DNA from: Methylosinus trichosporium OB3b
GTDB taxonomy: Bacteria; Pseudomonadota; Alphaproteobacteria; Rhizobiales; Beijerinckiaceae
Assembly (NCBI RefSeq): GCF_002752655.1
Contig: NZ_CP023737.1
Span: forward strand, 3,186,001 to 3,250,000
Reading direction: 5' to 3'
DNA: 64,000 nucleotides
How positions within the stretch are numbered: position 1 is the stretch's first letter; every line of letters starts with the position of its first letter. Positions 1-7,883 of this stretch are shown here, one piece after another. The translations under genes were made by a program, and so were the position numbers. The notes below the pieces were generated by a model. The model was not told where the DNA came from, did no database searches, and worked only from the letters and a program-made list of their open reading frames with translations.

Positions 1-538
1 TCGAGCTGCGTAAGAAGCTGTGGCCGCATGTGACCGATGGCCATCTGTGGCAACGATTGCATCATGACGGGTTTGCGACCATTCCGCGCACAATGCCGCT
101 GATCCTCACGATCATGGACGATTTGGCCAACGGCCAACCGGTGTCCATGACGTATCTCGACCTTTGGGGGCGTGCCTTCGATGAGTGCTTTGTGACGCTT
201 TCGAAACCGCGCGAGATGGCCTTCCATTCCGGTTTTACGGGCCAACGGGCGGAACGCACATGGCGTGGGCGGATCAAGCTCTTGGCGGAGCTTGGTTTCA
301 TCGAGTTGCAGGCCGGGGCGTCCGGCCCGATGAGCTACGCCGTCATCCTGAACCCGTATTTGGTCATCCGCCGCCTACACGAGCAGAAACATGTGGGCTC
401 CGGGAGGATAAATATAACGCGCTGATCGAGCGCGCGGGAGAAATCGGCGCGACCGACTTTTCCTTGTCCGATCCTTGGAATCCCCCTGTTGTCACGGCAT
501 CCGCCGAAGAAGAAGCGACCGATGATACCGACGAGTAA
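1..538 (+). pseudogene. winged-helix-like mobile-element protein, 5'-truncated by the window and frameshifted
   Basis: The reading frame is open from base 3, before the GTG at 30, so the gene starts outside the window. It encodes a soluble protein with a helix-rich core containing FHSGFTGQRAERTW and LLAELGFIEL, a pattern I associate with hypothetical proteins of alphaproteobacterial ICEs and plasmids. This frame stops at 423-425. The neighbouring frame continues the protein naturally (REDKYNALIERAGEIGATDF) to a TAA at 536-538. A single missing base near 393-398 would restore one continuous protein. Either the gene is inactivated or the base is a sequencing error. DNA binding is a guess from the helix pattern. 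Confidence 0.55.
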
Positions 539-553
539 GAAGCAGAACTCCTT

Positions 554-1366
554 ATGACCAAACGTTTTCACTTATATTTCGATGATTCGGGCAGCCGCCG
601 ACCGGATCATAAACCGAATCCGGCTCGAACGGACGGGATGGACTATTTTGCGTTGGGCGGGATCATCCTCGCCGAGGACGACATCGACGCGCTGATAGCC
701 ATGTACAAGGCGTTCATGGAGAGGTGGGAACTCAACTACCCACTCCATTCGACCAAAATTCGGGGAGCACGCGGGCCGTTCGGTTGGCTGAGGAGCCACC
801 CGGAAAAGGCCGAACGGTTCCTCGCCGACCTAGAGAACTACCTGCTTTCGCTGCCGGTCATCGGTATGGCCTGCGTGATTGACCGACCGGGTTACGTGGC
901 CAGGTACGCCGAAAAGTATGGCGGCCAGCCGTGGCTCATGTGCAAGACCGCCTACGCGATCCTTGTGGAGCGCTCGGCGAAATACGCGCAGCGGCACGGC
1001 GGACAGTTGGAGGTCTTTTTCGAGCAGGCCGGCAAGGCCGAGGACACCGACATCAAGAACTACACCCGACTCATGAAGCGCGATGGAATGCCTTTCGACA
1101 AAGGAACGTCCGCGAATTACGGAGGCTTAACGGCTGAGGATTTGAGAGGGATCATTCTCGGAGAACCCCGGGAACGCACGAAAAAGACGCCGATGATGCA
1201 GGTTGCGGACCTCTACCTCTACCCTATGGTGAAAGGAGGTTACGATCCCAGCTATGGGCCGTACAGGGCGCTGATGAACGCCCGCAGGATCATCGACGCG
1301 CAGTTGACGGCCGAGGAGCTCGGCTCTCTCGGGGTCAAATACAGTTGTTTCGACGGAAAAAGATAA
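554..1366 (+). CDS. DUF3800 domain protein
   Basis: This 270-residue protein begins with FHLYFDDSG, the acidic N-terminal strand typical of DUF3800, and has the second acidic signature near residue 215 (MQVADLYLYPMVKGG). DUF3800 proteins are thought to have an RNase-H-like nuclease fold and are frequent in mobile and defence islands; their biochemical role is unsettled. It starts 15 bases after the stop of the frameshifted upstream gene on the same strand, so the two were probably cotranscribed. No strong Shine-Dalgarno sequence precedes the ATG. The protein is full length and undamaged, unlike its neighbours. Confidence 0.75.
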   Translation: MTKRFHLYFDDSGSRRPDHKPNPARTDGMDYFALGGIILAEDDIDALIAMYKAFMERWELNYPLHSTKIRGARGPFGWLRSHPEKAERFLADLENYLLSLPVIGMACVIDRPGYVARYAEKYGGQPWLMCKTAYAILVERSAKYAQRHGGQLEVFFEQAGKAEDTDIKNYTRLMKRDGMPFDKGTSANYGGLTAEDLRGIILGEPRERTKKTPMMQVADLYLYPMVKGGYDPSYGPYRALMNARRIIDAQLTAEELGSLGVKYSCFDGKR

Positions 1367-1475
1367 AGGCCCCGATTGCTCGAGGCCTTTAATTTGCGGC
1401 CTGCATATCGCAGACCCCCGGGCCGTGCCCACAAAAACATTATGGGGCACATCCCATCGGGGCGCAAGAGTCTCA

Positions 1476-1519
1476 CATCGAATCAGAGGAAATGGATATC
1501 CATTTCCTCTGATTCGATG
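1476..1519. repeat. perfect 44-bp palindrome without loop
   Basis: Bases 1476-1497 are exactly reverse-complementary to 1498-1519, centred on GGAT|ATCC. It lies about 110 bases after the DUF3800 gene and before the hsdR relic. With no loop and no T-tract it is not a typical intrinsic terminator. It could be a scar of two element ends joined head to head, or a protein-binding site. Confidence 0.9.
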
Positions 1520-1643
1520 CGCTTAGTCAAGCCATGGTCGCAAGAAAACAGTGCGCAACACGGAGTTCATAGCAGCCATCGGGTGAGAGGAACACCCCGG
1601 CGGGTCTCCTGTCGGACGACTCGATCAGCCATCGCCGAGGCTG

Positions 1644-1924
1644 AGCCTCAATACCGAAGAGCTGGCGTTGCACGATGCGGTCACCGAGAACAGGTCGAGA
1701 AGGCGCGGAGGACACACGAGCAACTCCGCATCCCAGCCCAAGTTTATTATACAAACGATCCACAGCTCGACAATCGACTGAACGCAATAGTAGAGCGTCC
1801 GCGCGAAGATGCGGATCGAGGTCCGCAAGTCGCTGGCCCGCTACGGTTACCCTCCTGACCTTCAGAAGGCTGCGGTCGACATATCGCGCGGAAAGCCGTG
1901 GCGCTGGCGTGGGGCTGGGGCTGA
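1644..1924 (+). pseudogene. hsdR: hsdR C-terminal relic (type I restriction R subunit)
   Basis: Translation from 1644 gives LNTEELALHDAVTEN, the helical signature after the HsdR helicase domain. From 1794 it gives SVRAKMRIEVRKSLARYGYP followed by PDLQKAAVD, the conserved C-terminal end of type I R subunits. Between them the frame reads I-D-stop-T-Q-stop-stop where the family has IDWT.RE, so three stop codons (1779, 1788, 1791) replace conserved residues. Additional frame changes are needed near 1692-1770 (QLRIPAQ matches in another frame) and near 1890 (KAVALAW in another frame). It is an old, non-functional remnant. No hsdM or hsdS is present in the window. Confidence 0.8.
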
Positions 1925-1973
1925 GAGTCGCTCTCTCGTAGCCCTGGACCCGGGATTGGGTTAGGTGTGGGAC

Positions 1974-2525
1974 ATGACCCTTGGCCGAATCGATCCGCGT
2001 AGCGTCTGCAACCTCATGCTTGATGAGGCGGATCGGGATGGCACCCGTGTAACCAACTTAGCCCTTCAAAAGCTCCTCTACTTTGCGCATGCCCGATATC
2101 TTATTGAAGTGAGGACGCCCCTCGTATCGGGATACTTCGAGGCATGGCAATATGGCCCGGTTCATCCGACCGCCTACCGGGCTTTCAAAGCAGCGGGGGA
2201 TCGGCCGATTGACTTTCGCGCCCACGGCCAAGACCCTTTGACGGGCCAACGCCAACAGCTAGCTTTGCCTGATGATACCTCTGTGTATCGCTTGATCCGG
2301 GCCGTGATGGTGTCTTATGGACGGCTTACGCCCGGCCGCCTCGTCGAAATATCCCACGCCAAGGGGGCGCCGTGGGATTATGTTGTTGGCCAAGCTCGCG
2401 ATAATATGGCGTTTGGACTGCGACTCAGCGACGATGTGATCATGGAGCGCTTCAAGCATCACAAGGTCAGTGTCGGCGCTACGCCGTTACCGGGAGAGCC
2501 CGTTGAAGATTCGCCCTTTACCTGA
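1974..2525 (+). CDS. Panacea-domain antitoxin, SocA-like
   Basis: The 183-residue protein contains the Panacea (SocA/GepA) signature: VTNLALQKLLYFAHARYLI near the start and GYFEAWQYGPVHPTAYRAF about 25 residues later. In Caulobacter, SocA binds the toxin SocB and delivers it to ClpXP for degradation (type VI toxin-antitoxin). The next gene overlaps the end of this one and resembles SocB, supporting the same role here. The ATG at 1974 is preferred over a GTG three codons upstream because an AGG-containing stretch precedes it. The protein appears complete; whether it works as a proteolytic adaptor in this organism is inferred. Confidence 0.75.
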   Translation: MTLGRIDPRSVCNLMLDEADRDGTRVTNLALQKLLYFAHARYLIEVRTPLVSGYFEAWQYGPVHPTAYRAFKAAGDRPIDFRAHGQDPLTGQRQQLALPDDTSVYRLIRAVMVSYGRLTPGRLVEISHAKGAPWDYVVGQARDNMAFGLRLSDDVIMERFKHHKVSVGATPLPGEPVEDSPFT

Positions 2526-3225
2526 TCTCGACTTGGCCCGTATCGCACCGTTGCCATCGGACCAAAAACGTGCAGCCTTGAGACAGATGAAACTCGGTCA
2601 TCCGCCGTATTCGTATCAACCGATGCGGCGGTCGATGCTCGATATCTTAAATGTCGAAGCTGGGCCTCTCGGTGTCGTCTCGCGTGCGCCATGGCAGCAG
2701 GTGGCCGATCAAATCAGCAAAGTCTCGCGATCAGCTGAGGAAGCAGAGGCGAACGTGGCAGTTGCCCTTGCACTGTATGGATACGCCACGGCTGAGGGTA
2801 TCGCCGGTCGTCGACATGAGTTCTTTCCGCTGGCAATCGGCGTATCCGAGAAGGTGTCGTTATGGCTGCCCGCCGTTATCGCGATAGGTGGTAAGCCTTT
2901 GGTCCCCTTCATCGACCCGCGTAGGACCAAGAAGCTCACCAGCGAAGGTCGCCGGTTCGCGTTCTCAGTCATGCACGAGCGGATACGGGCTGCTGATCCT
3001 GACTTTGCTGAAGTCGAGCTCGGCATCCTACAGTTCGGGGGCAATAGCGAAGACCGGAAGACCCGGACACCGAGGCTCTTCACGGCCCGAGATGTGGCCC
3101 TCTTTGATTTCGAGGCCATCGACGCCATGGTTCGTGAGACCTATCAACTTTGGCGTGAGGTCTTGACCGAACGGGAAGCCGAAGCCCGCCGCCGCGGAAC
3201 CGGCACGACTGGCCCCCTGATCTGA
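2503..3225 (+). CDS. SocB-like toxin of a type VI toxin-antitoxin pair
   Basis: The frame encodes about 240 residues starting KIRPLPDLDLARIAPLP, with PPYSYQPMRRSMLDILN near residue 45. I relate it to SocB, the Caulobacter toxin that binds the DNA sliding clamp and blocks replication elongation; this is recognition from memory, less certain than the antitoxin call. The best start is a TTG at 2503 with GGGAG six bases upstream, giving a 23-base overlap with the antitoxin gene. A GTG at 2470 in the same frame is the alternative. The tight overlap and antitoxin-first order suggest translational coupling. No clamp-binding motif was verified. Confidence 0.6.
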   Translation: MKIRPLPDLDLARIAPLPSDQKRAALRQMKLGHPPYSYQPMRRSMLDILNVEAGPLGVVSRAPWQQVADQISKVSRSAEEAEANVAVALALYGYATAEGIAGRRHEFFPLAIGVSEKVSLWLPAVIAIGGKPLVPFIDPRRTKKLTSEGRRFAFSVMHERIRAADPDFAEVELGILQFGGNSEDRKTRTPRLFTARDVALFDFEAIDAMVRETYQLWREVLTEREAEARRRGTGTTGPLI

Positions 3226-3624
3226 CAGTCTCGAGGAGCGCCTCGGTAGCGTTGCCGACAACAGCTCGCCATCTCGGATATAGCAGACGAGCATGGCGTC
3301 CAAGTCAGGGCCGGTCCTGTGCGCGCTCGGGGCGAAGGCTGCGCCCGAGAACCCGGTCGGGTTGATGCCGGCGGAAGCGGAGGCGCCCTCGAATAGTTTC
3401 CGACATCGCGTTTGCCGGAGACGGGCGATGTGTCTCACGAGGTCGGGGCCGAACGCGCGACCGGACTCGCTCATAATCGAGTCGAGAGTCCCCATATGCG
3501 ATTTCATACTGGGTTAAGTTCGCCTCTTCGCTTGGTTTCCGAGAGACGTAGCCCACCGACATGACCTCAGGGAAGTTGCTACCGTTGGCCAAAATTTCTA
3601 TTTCGTCTAACGAGGAGACTCGTC
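3226..3624. other. gap without convincing gene
   Basis: About 400 bases separate the SocB-like gene from the next small gene. Open frames exist on both strands (for example 3293-3517 plus and 3028-3507 minus), but none shows recognisable motifs, a good ribosome site or non-overlap with better genes. It may hold decayed sequence. Confidence 0.5.
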
Positions 3625-3912
3625 GTGCCGAAGCCGATCCACGAATCCGATAATTCGTTTCAGCCGAGCATCAAGCGACGCGCGGTCATGAATACGGCGC
3701 GAGAACTCGGCCTGCTCGGCGGCGAAAAGGACCGGATCGGTGGGCGGATTCGTCGCGACCTGGTGACGGCCGCGAAGATGAAGTGCGGCATAGCCTCCGA
3801 CACCGAATTGCTCGAATATGCGCTGGCGAAAGTGGCGCTCGAGGACGACTTCGGCGCGCAGCTCGTCCGTCGTAAGGGCCAGATCACCGGAGATCTCGAC
3901 CTTGAGTTTTGA
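3625..3912 (+). CDS. orphan antitoxin-like small protein
   Basis: A 95-residue basic-then-acidic protein. Its C-terminal half (IASDTELLEYALAKVALEDD, then RRKGQITGDLDLEF) matches small antitoxin-like proteins that I recall lying immediately before PIN-domain toxins in alphaproteobacterial mobile DNA. Here no toxin follows: after the stop at 3912 only about 140 bases remain before the 3' end of a convergent integrase gene. The partner was probably lost when the integrase-bearing segment arrived. A GAGGAGA ribosome site lies seven bases before the GTG start. Function is inferred from family resemblance only. Confidence 0.5.
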   Translation: MPKPIHESDNSFQPSIKRRAVMNTARELGLLGGEKDRIGGRIRRDLVTAAKMKCGIASDTELLEYALAKVALEDDFGAQLVRRKGQITGDLDLEF

Positions 3913-4052
3913 TCTCGCGTGCTCTGCGGATCAAGCCGCAGCGCAAGGCGGTCACGATCCCCATTTGCCGTCATGTGCAATGTCGTGGACTTTTCAGCAG
4001 TCCTCGCAGCGAATTCGGTCGATTGGTTCGAGGCCGCACGACGACAGCGCGA

Positions 4053-5392
4053 TTAAGGCGCCGCCTGCGGCGGCGCGTCAGCGGCTTCCGGCAATTCCTG
4101 CGATTGGCGCGTCCCGCGTCGACGCGGGCGCGCGATCGTCGCCCGGCCGTCGAGGATGTCGGCCATCTCGTCGGCTACGCGATCCGCCGCCATCCGCAGG
4201 GCTTCGTCGATATGGATATAGCGCTGGGTCACGCCCCGCGAGGCATGTCCCAACAGCGCGGCTATGGTCAGCTCGGAAAAGCCGAGGTCGCCGGCGAGAC
4301 TCGCGAATGTGTGGCGCAGCGTATGCGGCGTGATGTCGGCGAGGCGAGCGCGCTCGCAGATGCGGTCGAGCACTCGGACGACCCCGATGAAATGCCCCTC
4401 CCCCAGTCGGCCGGAAAGAAGAATGGCGACTTTGCTTCGGGCCGAGCGAGGAGCAGGTCGATTGCGGCCTGTCCGATCACGCGGGTCTGCGCGCCGCTCT
4501 TCGTGTCTGGGAATCGGATCGCGCCCTCTTCCTCGTCGAGCCAGCCGCGCTCGACTCCGAGTCCTTCCATGCGGCGGAAGCCTGTCATCAGAAGGAAGCG
4601 GATGGCGGCCAGTGCGGTCGGATGTTCGCCGTCCTCGGCGGCGGCGCGCAGCGTCTTGCCGAGACGCTCGATCTCGGCGCGGCTGAGCCGCCGTTCACGG
4701 GGCGCGCTGGCGAGCCGGCGAACGCCCTTGGCCGGATTGCTCGGGATTTTGCCCACGCGCACCGCATGTTCGAAGATCGCGTGCAGCGTCGACAGCGTTC
4801 GGGCGGCGACCCCTTCGCCGCCGGTAGTTGCGCCGCCGCGGCTGCCCTTGCGCGCCTTCGCCGTCTTCCCGGCGGCGATGTCGGCCTGGGCGGCTTCGAT
4901 ATCTCCGAGCTTCAGGGCGCCGACCTGTCGTCGTCCGAGCAAGGGCTTGATGTGGGAGTCGATCCGGCTGCGGTCCATCGCCAAGGTGGACGCTTTGATC
5001 GGCCGCCGGCGCCGGCCGAGGATGCGACCGGTTTCGGCGTCCGCGAGATACCAGTCACAGAGCTCTGCGACGGTGACGCGTCCTTCGGACTCCGCTTCTG
5101 CGGCGAAAGGGTCGAGGCCCTTGGACACCGCGACCAGTTTTTCGTGCGCGAGATCCCGGGCTTCCTCGACTGTCATCAAGCCGAACCGGCCGATGACCGC
5201 GCGGCGCGGCCTGCCGTCGGGCGTGCGGTAATGGATGACGAAGCTCTTGAGGCCGGACGGCATGACCTGAACGCCGAAGCCGCGCAGCTCCCGATCCCAG
5301 ACGAAATGCTCCCGAACCTTGACCCCAACCTTCGAAGGTTTGGGAGCCTTGAGGGCGTCGACAATCCGCTTTGTGAGCTTTTCTGAAGCCAT
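4053..5392 (-). pseudogene. int: tyrosine recombinase / integrase, frameshifted
   Basis: The N-terminal part carries a prophage-type arm-binding and core-binding region and the first catalytic arginine region (LLMTGFRRMEGLG). The continuation is in another frame from about 4400 downward, with HTLRHTFAS, the LGHAS block and the tyrosine in TQRYIHI. Joining the frames at the C-run around 4394-4405 gives an intact integrase of about 446 residues (FPADWGRG to HFIGVVRVLDRIC). One missing base in the homopolymer therefore removes the R-H-R-Y half of the active site. This could be a real inactivating mutation or a sequencing slip. The ATG at 5392 (ASEKLTKRIVDAL) fits the family start better than the one at 5410. 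Confidence 0.8.
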
Positions 5393-5587
5393 ATCAATCG
5401 CCTGCTGCAAATCTGCTTAGAATGGCCGGATCATACTCCTGATCGGAGCCAATTCCAAGCAGTTCGGAGCAAGTCGGAGGCCACTCGGGCGTAAACACGG
5501 CGGCCTAGCATTCCAATAATAGATTGTTTTATTGTCATATTTCGTAGACGGGCGAAGCGCGGCGCGGCGCGGCGAAGGCTCTGGGAC

Positions 5588-5635
5588 ACCTTGCCAAGGT
5601 TGGGGTCGAGGGTTCGAATCCCTTCGCCCGCTCCA
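5588..5635 (+). other. attachment-site copy: 3' end of tRNA-Gly
   Basis: These 48 bases are identical to the 3' part of the tRNA-Gly gene at 18829-18876 (minus strand), from the anticodon loop through CCA. Identity stops at both ends, and no 5' half of a tRNA lies upstream, so this is not a functional tRNA. It sits 112 bases before an integrase gene pointing away from it, the usual att-int layout. Relative to the intact tRNA it is inverted. Confidence 0.85.
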
Positions 5636-5747
5636 GTTTGCTGGATGGTTTGTCCATCTTTTCAATGGCATACAAGCCATTCCAGTGTCTGACGCGACAG
5701 CGTTGAGCGAAAATGTCCAACATTTCGTCCAACACCGCTCGCGCCCC

Positions 5748-7061
5748 ATGCCTGATTTTCTCACCCGTCGTGGTTCCGTCTGGCACTTTGTCCGTCGCGT
5801 TCCGGCCGAGTTCGCGGCTCTGGATCGCCGTGGCATCGTCCGCCATTCCACCCGTATCCGAATCGCAGATGATCGCGTCGGCCGCCGCGCCGCCCGCGTC
5901 GCCGAAAGGCTGAACGCGGCGCTGGAGCAGCATTGGAAGGCGCTGGCCGCGAACGGCGCGCCCACCGGCTCATCCCGCTACGACGAGGCCCGCCGCCGCG
6001 CCCGCGAGCTCGGCTTCGACTATGTGCCCAATGACCAATTGATCGCCCTGCCGATCGAACGCATCCTCGAGCGGCTGGAAGCGATTGTTTCAAAGGGAGT
6101 CACTCAGGACGCAGGGGCGCGCGCGGCCCTGCTCGGCACCGAAAAGCCAACCGCCTTCCGCCTGTCGCGGCTCTTCGAGGAATATGAGGCCGCGACGAAG
6201 GACGAGACGCGCGATATGTCGCCGGATCAGTTGCGGATCTGGCGCAACAGCCGCATGCGCGCCGTCGCCCAGTTCGTGAAAGTCGCCGGCGACAAGTTGG
6301 TGACGGAGATCAATGAGGGCGACGGCATCGACTATACGGAATGGTGGCGCGAGCGCGTTCGCGAGGACGACGTCGCCGTGAAGAGCGCCAACAAGGATAT
6401 CGGCCAGCTGAGCCGCATGCTCAAAGACATGAGCATTCGCCGCCGGCTCAATCTGCCGGATATTTTCAAAGGCTTGCGGCTGCGCGGTGAAATCGAAAAG
6501 TCGCGCCAACCCTTCGACGCGTCCTTCATTCAGAATCGTCTGCTCACCGACAATGGGCTTTTCGGGCTGAACGAGGATGCGCGGCTTGTGCTCTATGTGA
6601 TGATGGAAACCGGCCTGCGCCCATCCGAAGTCGTCAATCTCCGCGACGGCACCATCTTTCTCGACGCGCCCATTCCTTACGTGCGTGTCGCCGCCGACGG
6701 CCGCCGCCTGAAAACCGAGGACTCAGCCCGCGACATCCCGCTGGTCGGCGTCGCGCTGGCGGCGCTGCGTAAGCGTCCGCATGGATTTCCGAAATACCGC
6801 GACAAAGCGACGGCGCTGTCGGCCACAGTCAACAAATATCTGACCGAGAAGAGTCTGCGCCCGACGCAGGATCACACCGTCTATTCATTGCGCCACAGCT
6901 TCAAGGACCGGCTCGTGGCGGTCGAGGCGCCGGACAGCCTGATCGACAGCCTGATGGGCCATAAGACCTACAAGCCCAAATATGGGCGTGGGCCATCGCT
7001 GGAACTGAAGCTCAAATTCCTGTCGCAAATCGCCTTCGACGCGCCCGACCGACCGCTGTAA
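5748..7061 (+). CDS. int: tyrosine recombinase (tRNA-adjacent integrase)
   Basis: From the ATG at 5748 the protein has 437 residues. It starts with a small beta-rich N-terminal segment (LTRRGSVWHFVRRVP, DUF6538-like) common in integrases of alphaproteobacterial islands. The catalytic domain shows METGLRPSEVVNL (first Arg), YSLRHSFKDRL (His-x-x-Arg region) and MGHKTYKPKYG near the C terminus. The frame is open farther upstream through the att site, but translation there would read tRNA sequence, so the later start is chosen. It probably integrates at tRNA-Gly, because its gene lies directly beside a copy of that tRNA's 3' end. It appears intact. Confidence 0.85.
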   Translation: MPDFLTRRGSVWHFVRRVPAEFAALDRRGIVRHSTRIRIADDRVGRRAARVAERLNAALEQHWKALAANGAPTGSSRYDEARRRARELGFDYVPNDQLIALPIERILERLEAIVSKGVTQDAGARAALLGTEKPTAFRLSRLFEEYEAATKDETRDMSPDQLRIWRNSRMRAVAQFVKVAGDKLVTEINEGDGIDYTEWWRERVREDDVAVKSANKDIGQLSRMLKDMSIRRRLNLPDIFKGLRLRGEIEKSRQPFDASFIQNRLLTDNGLFGLNEDARLVLYVMMETGLRPSEVVNLRDGTIFLDAPIPYVRVAADGRRLKTEDSARDIPLVGVALAALRKRPHGFPKYRDKATALSATVNKYLTEKSLRPTQDHTVYSLRHSFKDRLVAVEAPDSLIDSLMGHKTYKPKYGRGPSLELKLKFLSQIAFDAPDRPL

Positions 7062-7261
7062 TCGGCGAGAAGACGGCGGGCGCGTTCCTTGACACCGGCC
7101 TTGCGTTGCGCGTCGCGCAATTCCGCCTCCATACGCTCGAAAAGCGCGATGTGGATGTCGCCGTCGATCTCGATGAGCCAGGCGATCAGCAGGAGCGCGC
7201 GTTCCATCCGTTCGGCAAGGGACGGCTCCGCATTGGGGGTATCGGACGGATCATTGGTCAT
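6968..7261 (-). CDS. small conserved protein convergent with integrase
   Basis: A 97-residue acidic protein from ATG at 7261: a short variable head, then LAERMERALLLIAWLIEIDG and RKAGVKERARRLL. I recall similar small proteins beside this integrase type in alphaproteobacteria, though I cannot name a family. Its last third overlaps the integrase 3' end by 94 bases on the opposite strand. The overlap makes the exact C terminus uncertain, but the first 60 residues lie in otherwise gene-free DNA and look genuine. A helical, possibly excisionase-like or regulatory role is a guess. Confidence 0.5.
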   Translation of the reverse strand: MTNDPSDTPNAEPSLAERMERALLLIAWLIEIDGDIHIALFERMEAELRDAQRKAGVKERARRLLADYSGRSGASKAICDRNLSFSSSDGPRPYLGL

Positions 7262-7883
7262 GGTGGAACTGCCGTGGCTGCTTACCTGGACATTAAGCAA
7301 CAAGCACAGCCAACTGCACAATTGGCAAGGTTGGGATCGGACGGAAAAGCACCGGAGGGGTCATTAATCCAACGGGCTTCCGCATGAATAACGAAAAGGC
7401 CGGTGAGACGATGCCGAGGGGTCGTGCTTCGCTCCGGGCTGACCTCCGCGAACTCGCGCGCCTCAGCCCTGGCTGAAAGCCCTGTGACCATAAAGATCAG
7501 ATTGAGTCATCGAATGGCAAGGCGCGCGACGGCGTTGCCGCCAACATCCTCGGCAACCCCTCATAAAAGCGCAAAAAGACATTATAGGATCAATATTATA
7601 AACATAGACTCAATCGTATAATTTACTATCCGTTTCAGCTGTCGCACGGTGCAGAAAAATAACCGTATATCGGCGCGCCAATTTTTGTCGATATAGGAAA
7701 ATAATTCCAGTTGCGGTGAAACAATACTGCGTATATTGTTGCCCGGCGCGGTTTCTCAAGGCGTTCCAGCAGGGGCGCGTGAGAGGAAATTCGCCAGCCG
7801 AGACATATCGCATTGAAATTTCAACAAGAATTATCGTGAAACAGAATACGCAGAAATGTTCAACAGCGCCCGGTGATGCCGCC
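7262..7883. other. gene-poor, partly AT-rich stretch upstream of a recombinase
   Basis: No convincing gene is seen. Between about 7570 and 7860 the base composition drops well below the surrounding GC level. This part contains a perfect TTGAAATTTCAA palindrome (7813-7824), an ACAATA-N7-TATTGT inverted repeat (7721-7739) and two similar direct motifs beginning GTGAAACA (from about 7715 and 7836). Such clustered sites upstream of a recombinase could be recombinase or accessory-protein binding sites, or a promoter; this is inference. Confidence 0.45.

Noticed and set aside
1376..1858. 160-codon plus-strand gene
   Set aside because: It reads through the 44-bp palindrome and the hsdR relic in mixed frames; not a real protein.
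3028..3507. Minus-strand gene of 159 codons overlapping the SocB-like gene
   Set aside because: A large part is antisense to the SocB-like gene and no motifs or ribosome site support it.
5532..5640. A second tRNA-Gly gene at 5540-5640
   Set aside because: Only the 3' 48 bases match; no D arm or acceptor 5' strand lies upstream, so it is an attachment-site copy.
7310..7350. Possible third tRNA-Gly fragment (GGCAAGGTTGGGATCGG)
   Set aside because: Similarity covers under 20 bases with mismatches and lacks the T arm; probably chance.
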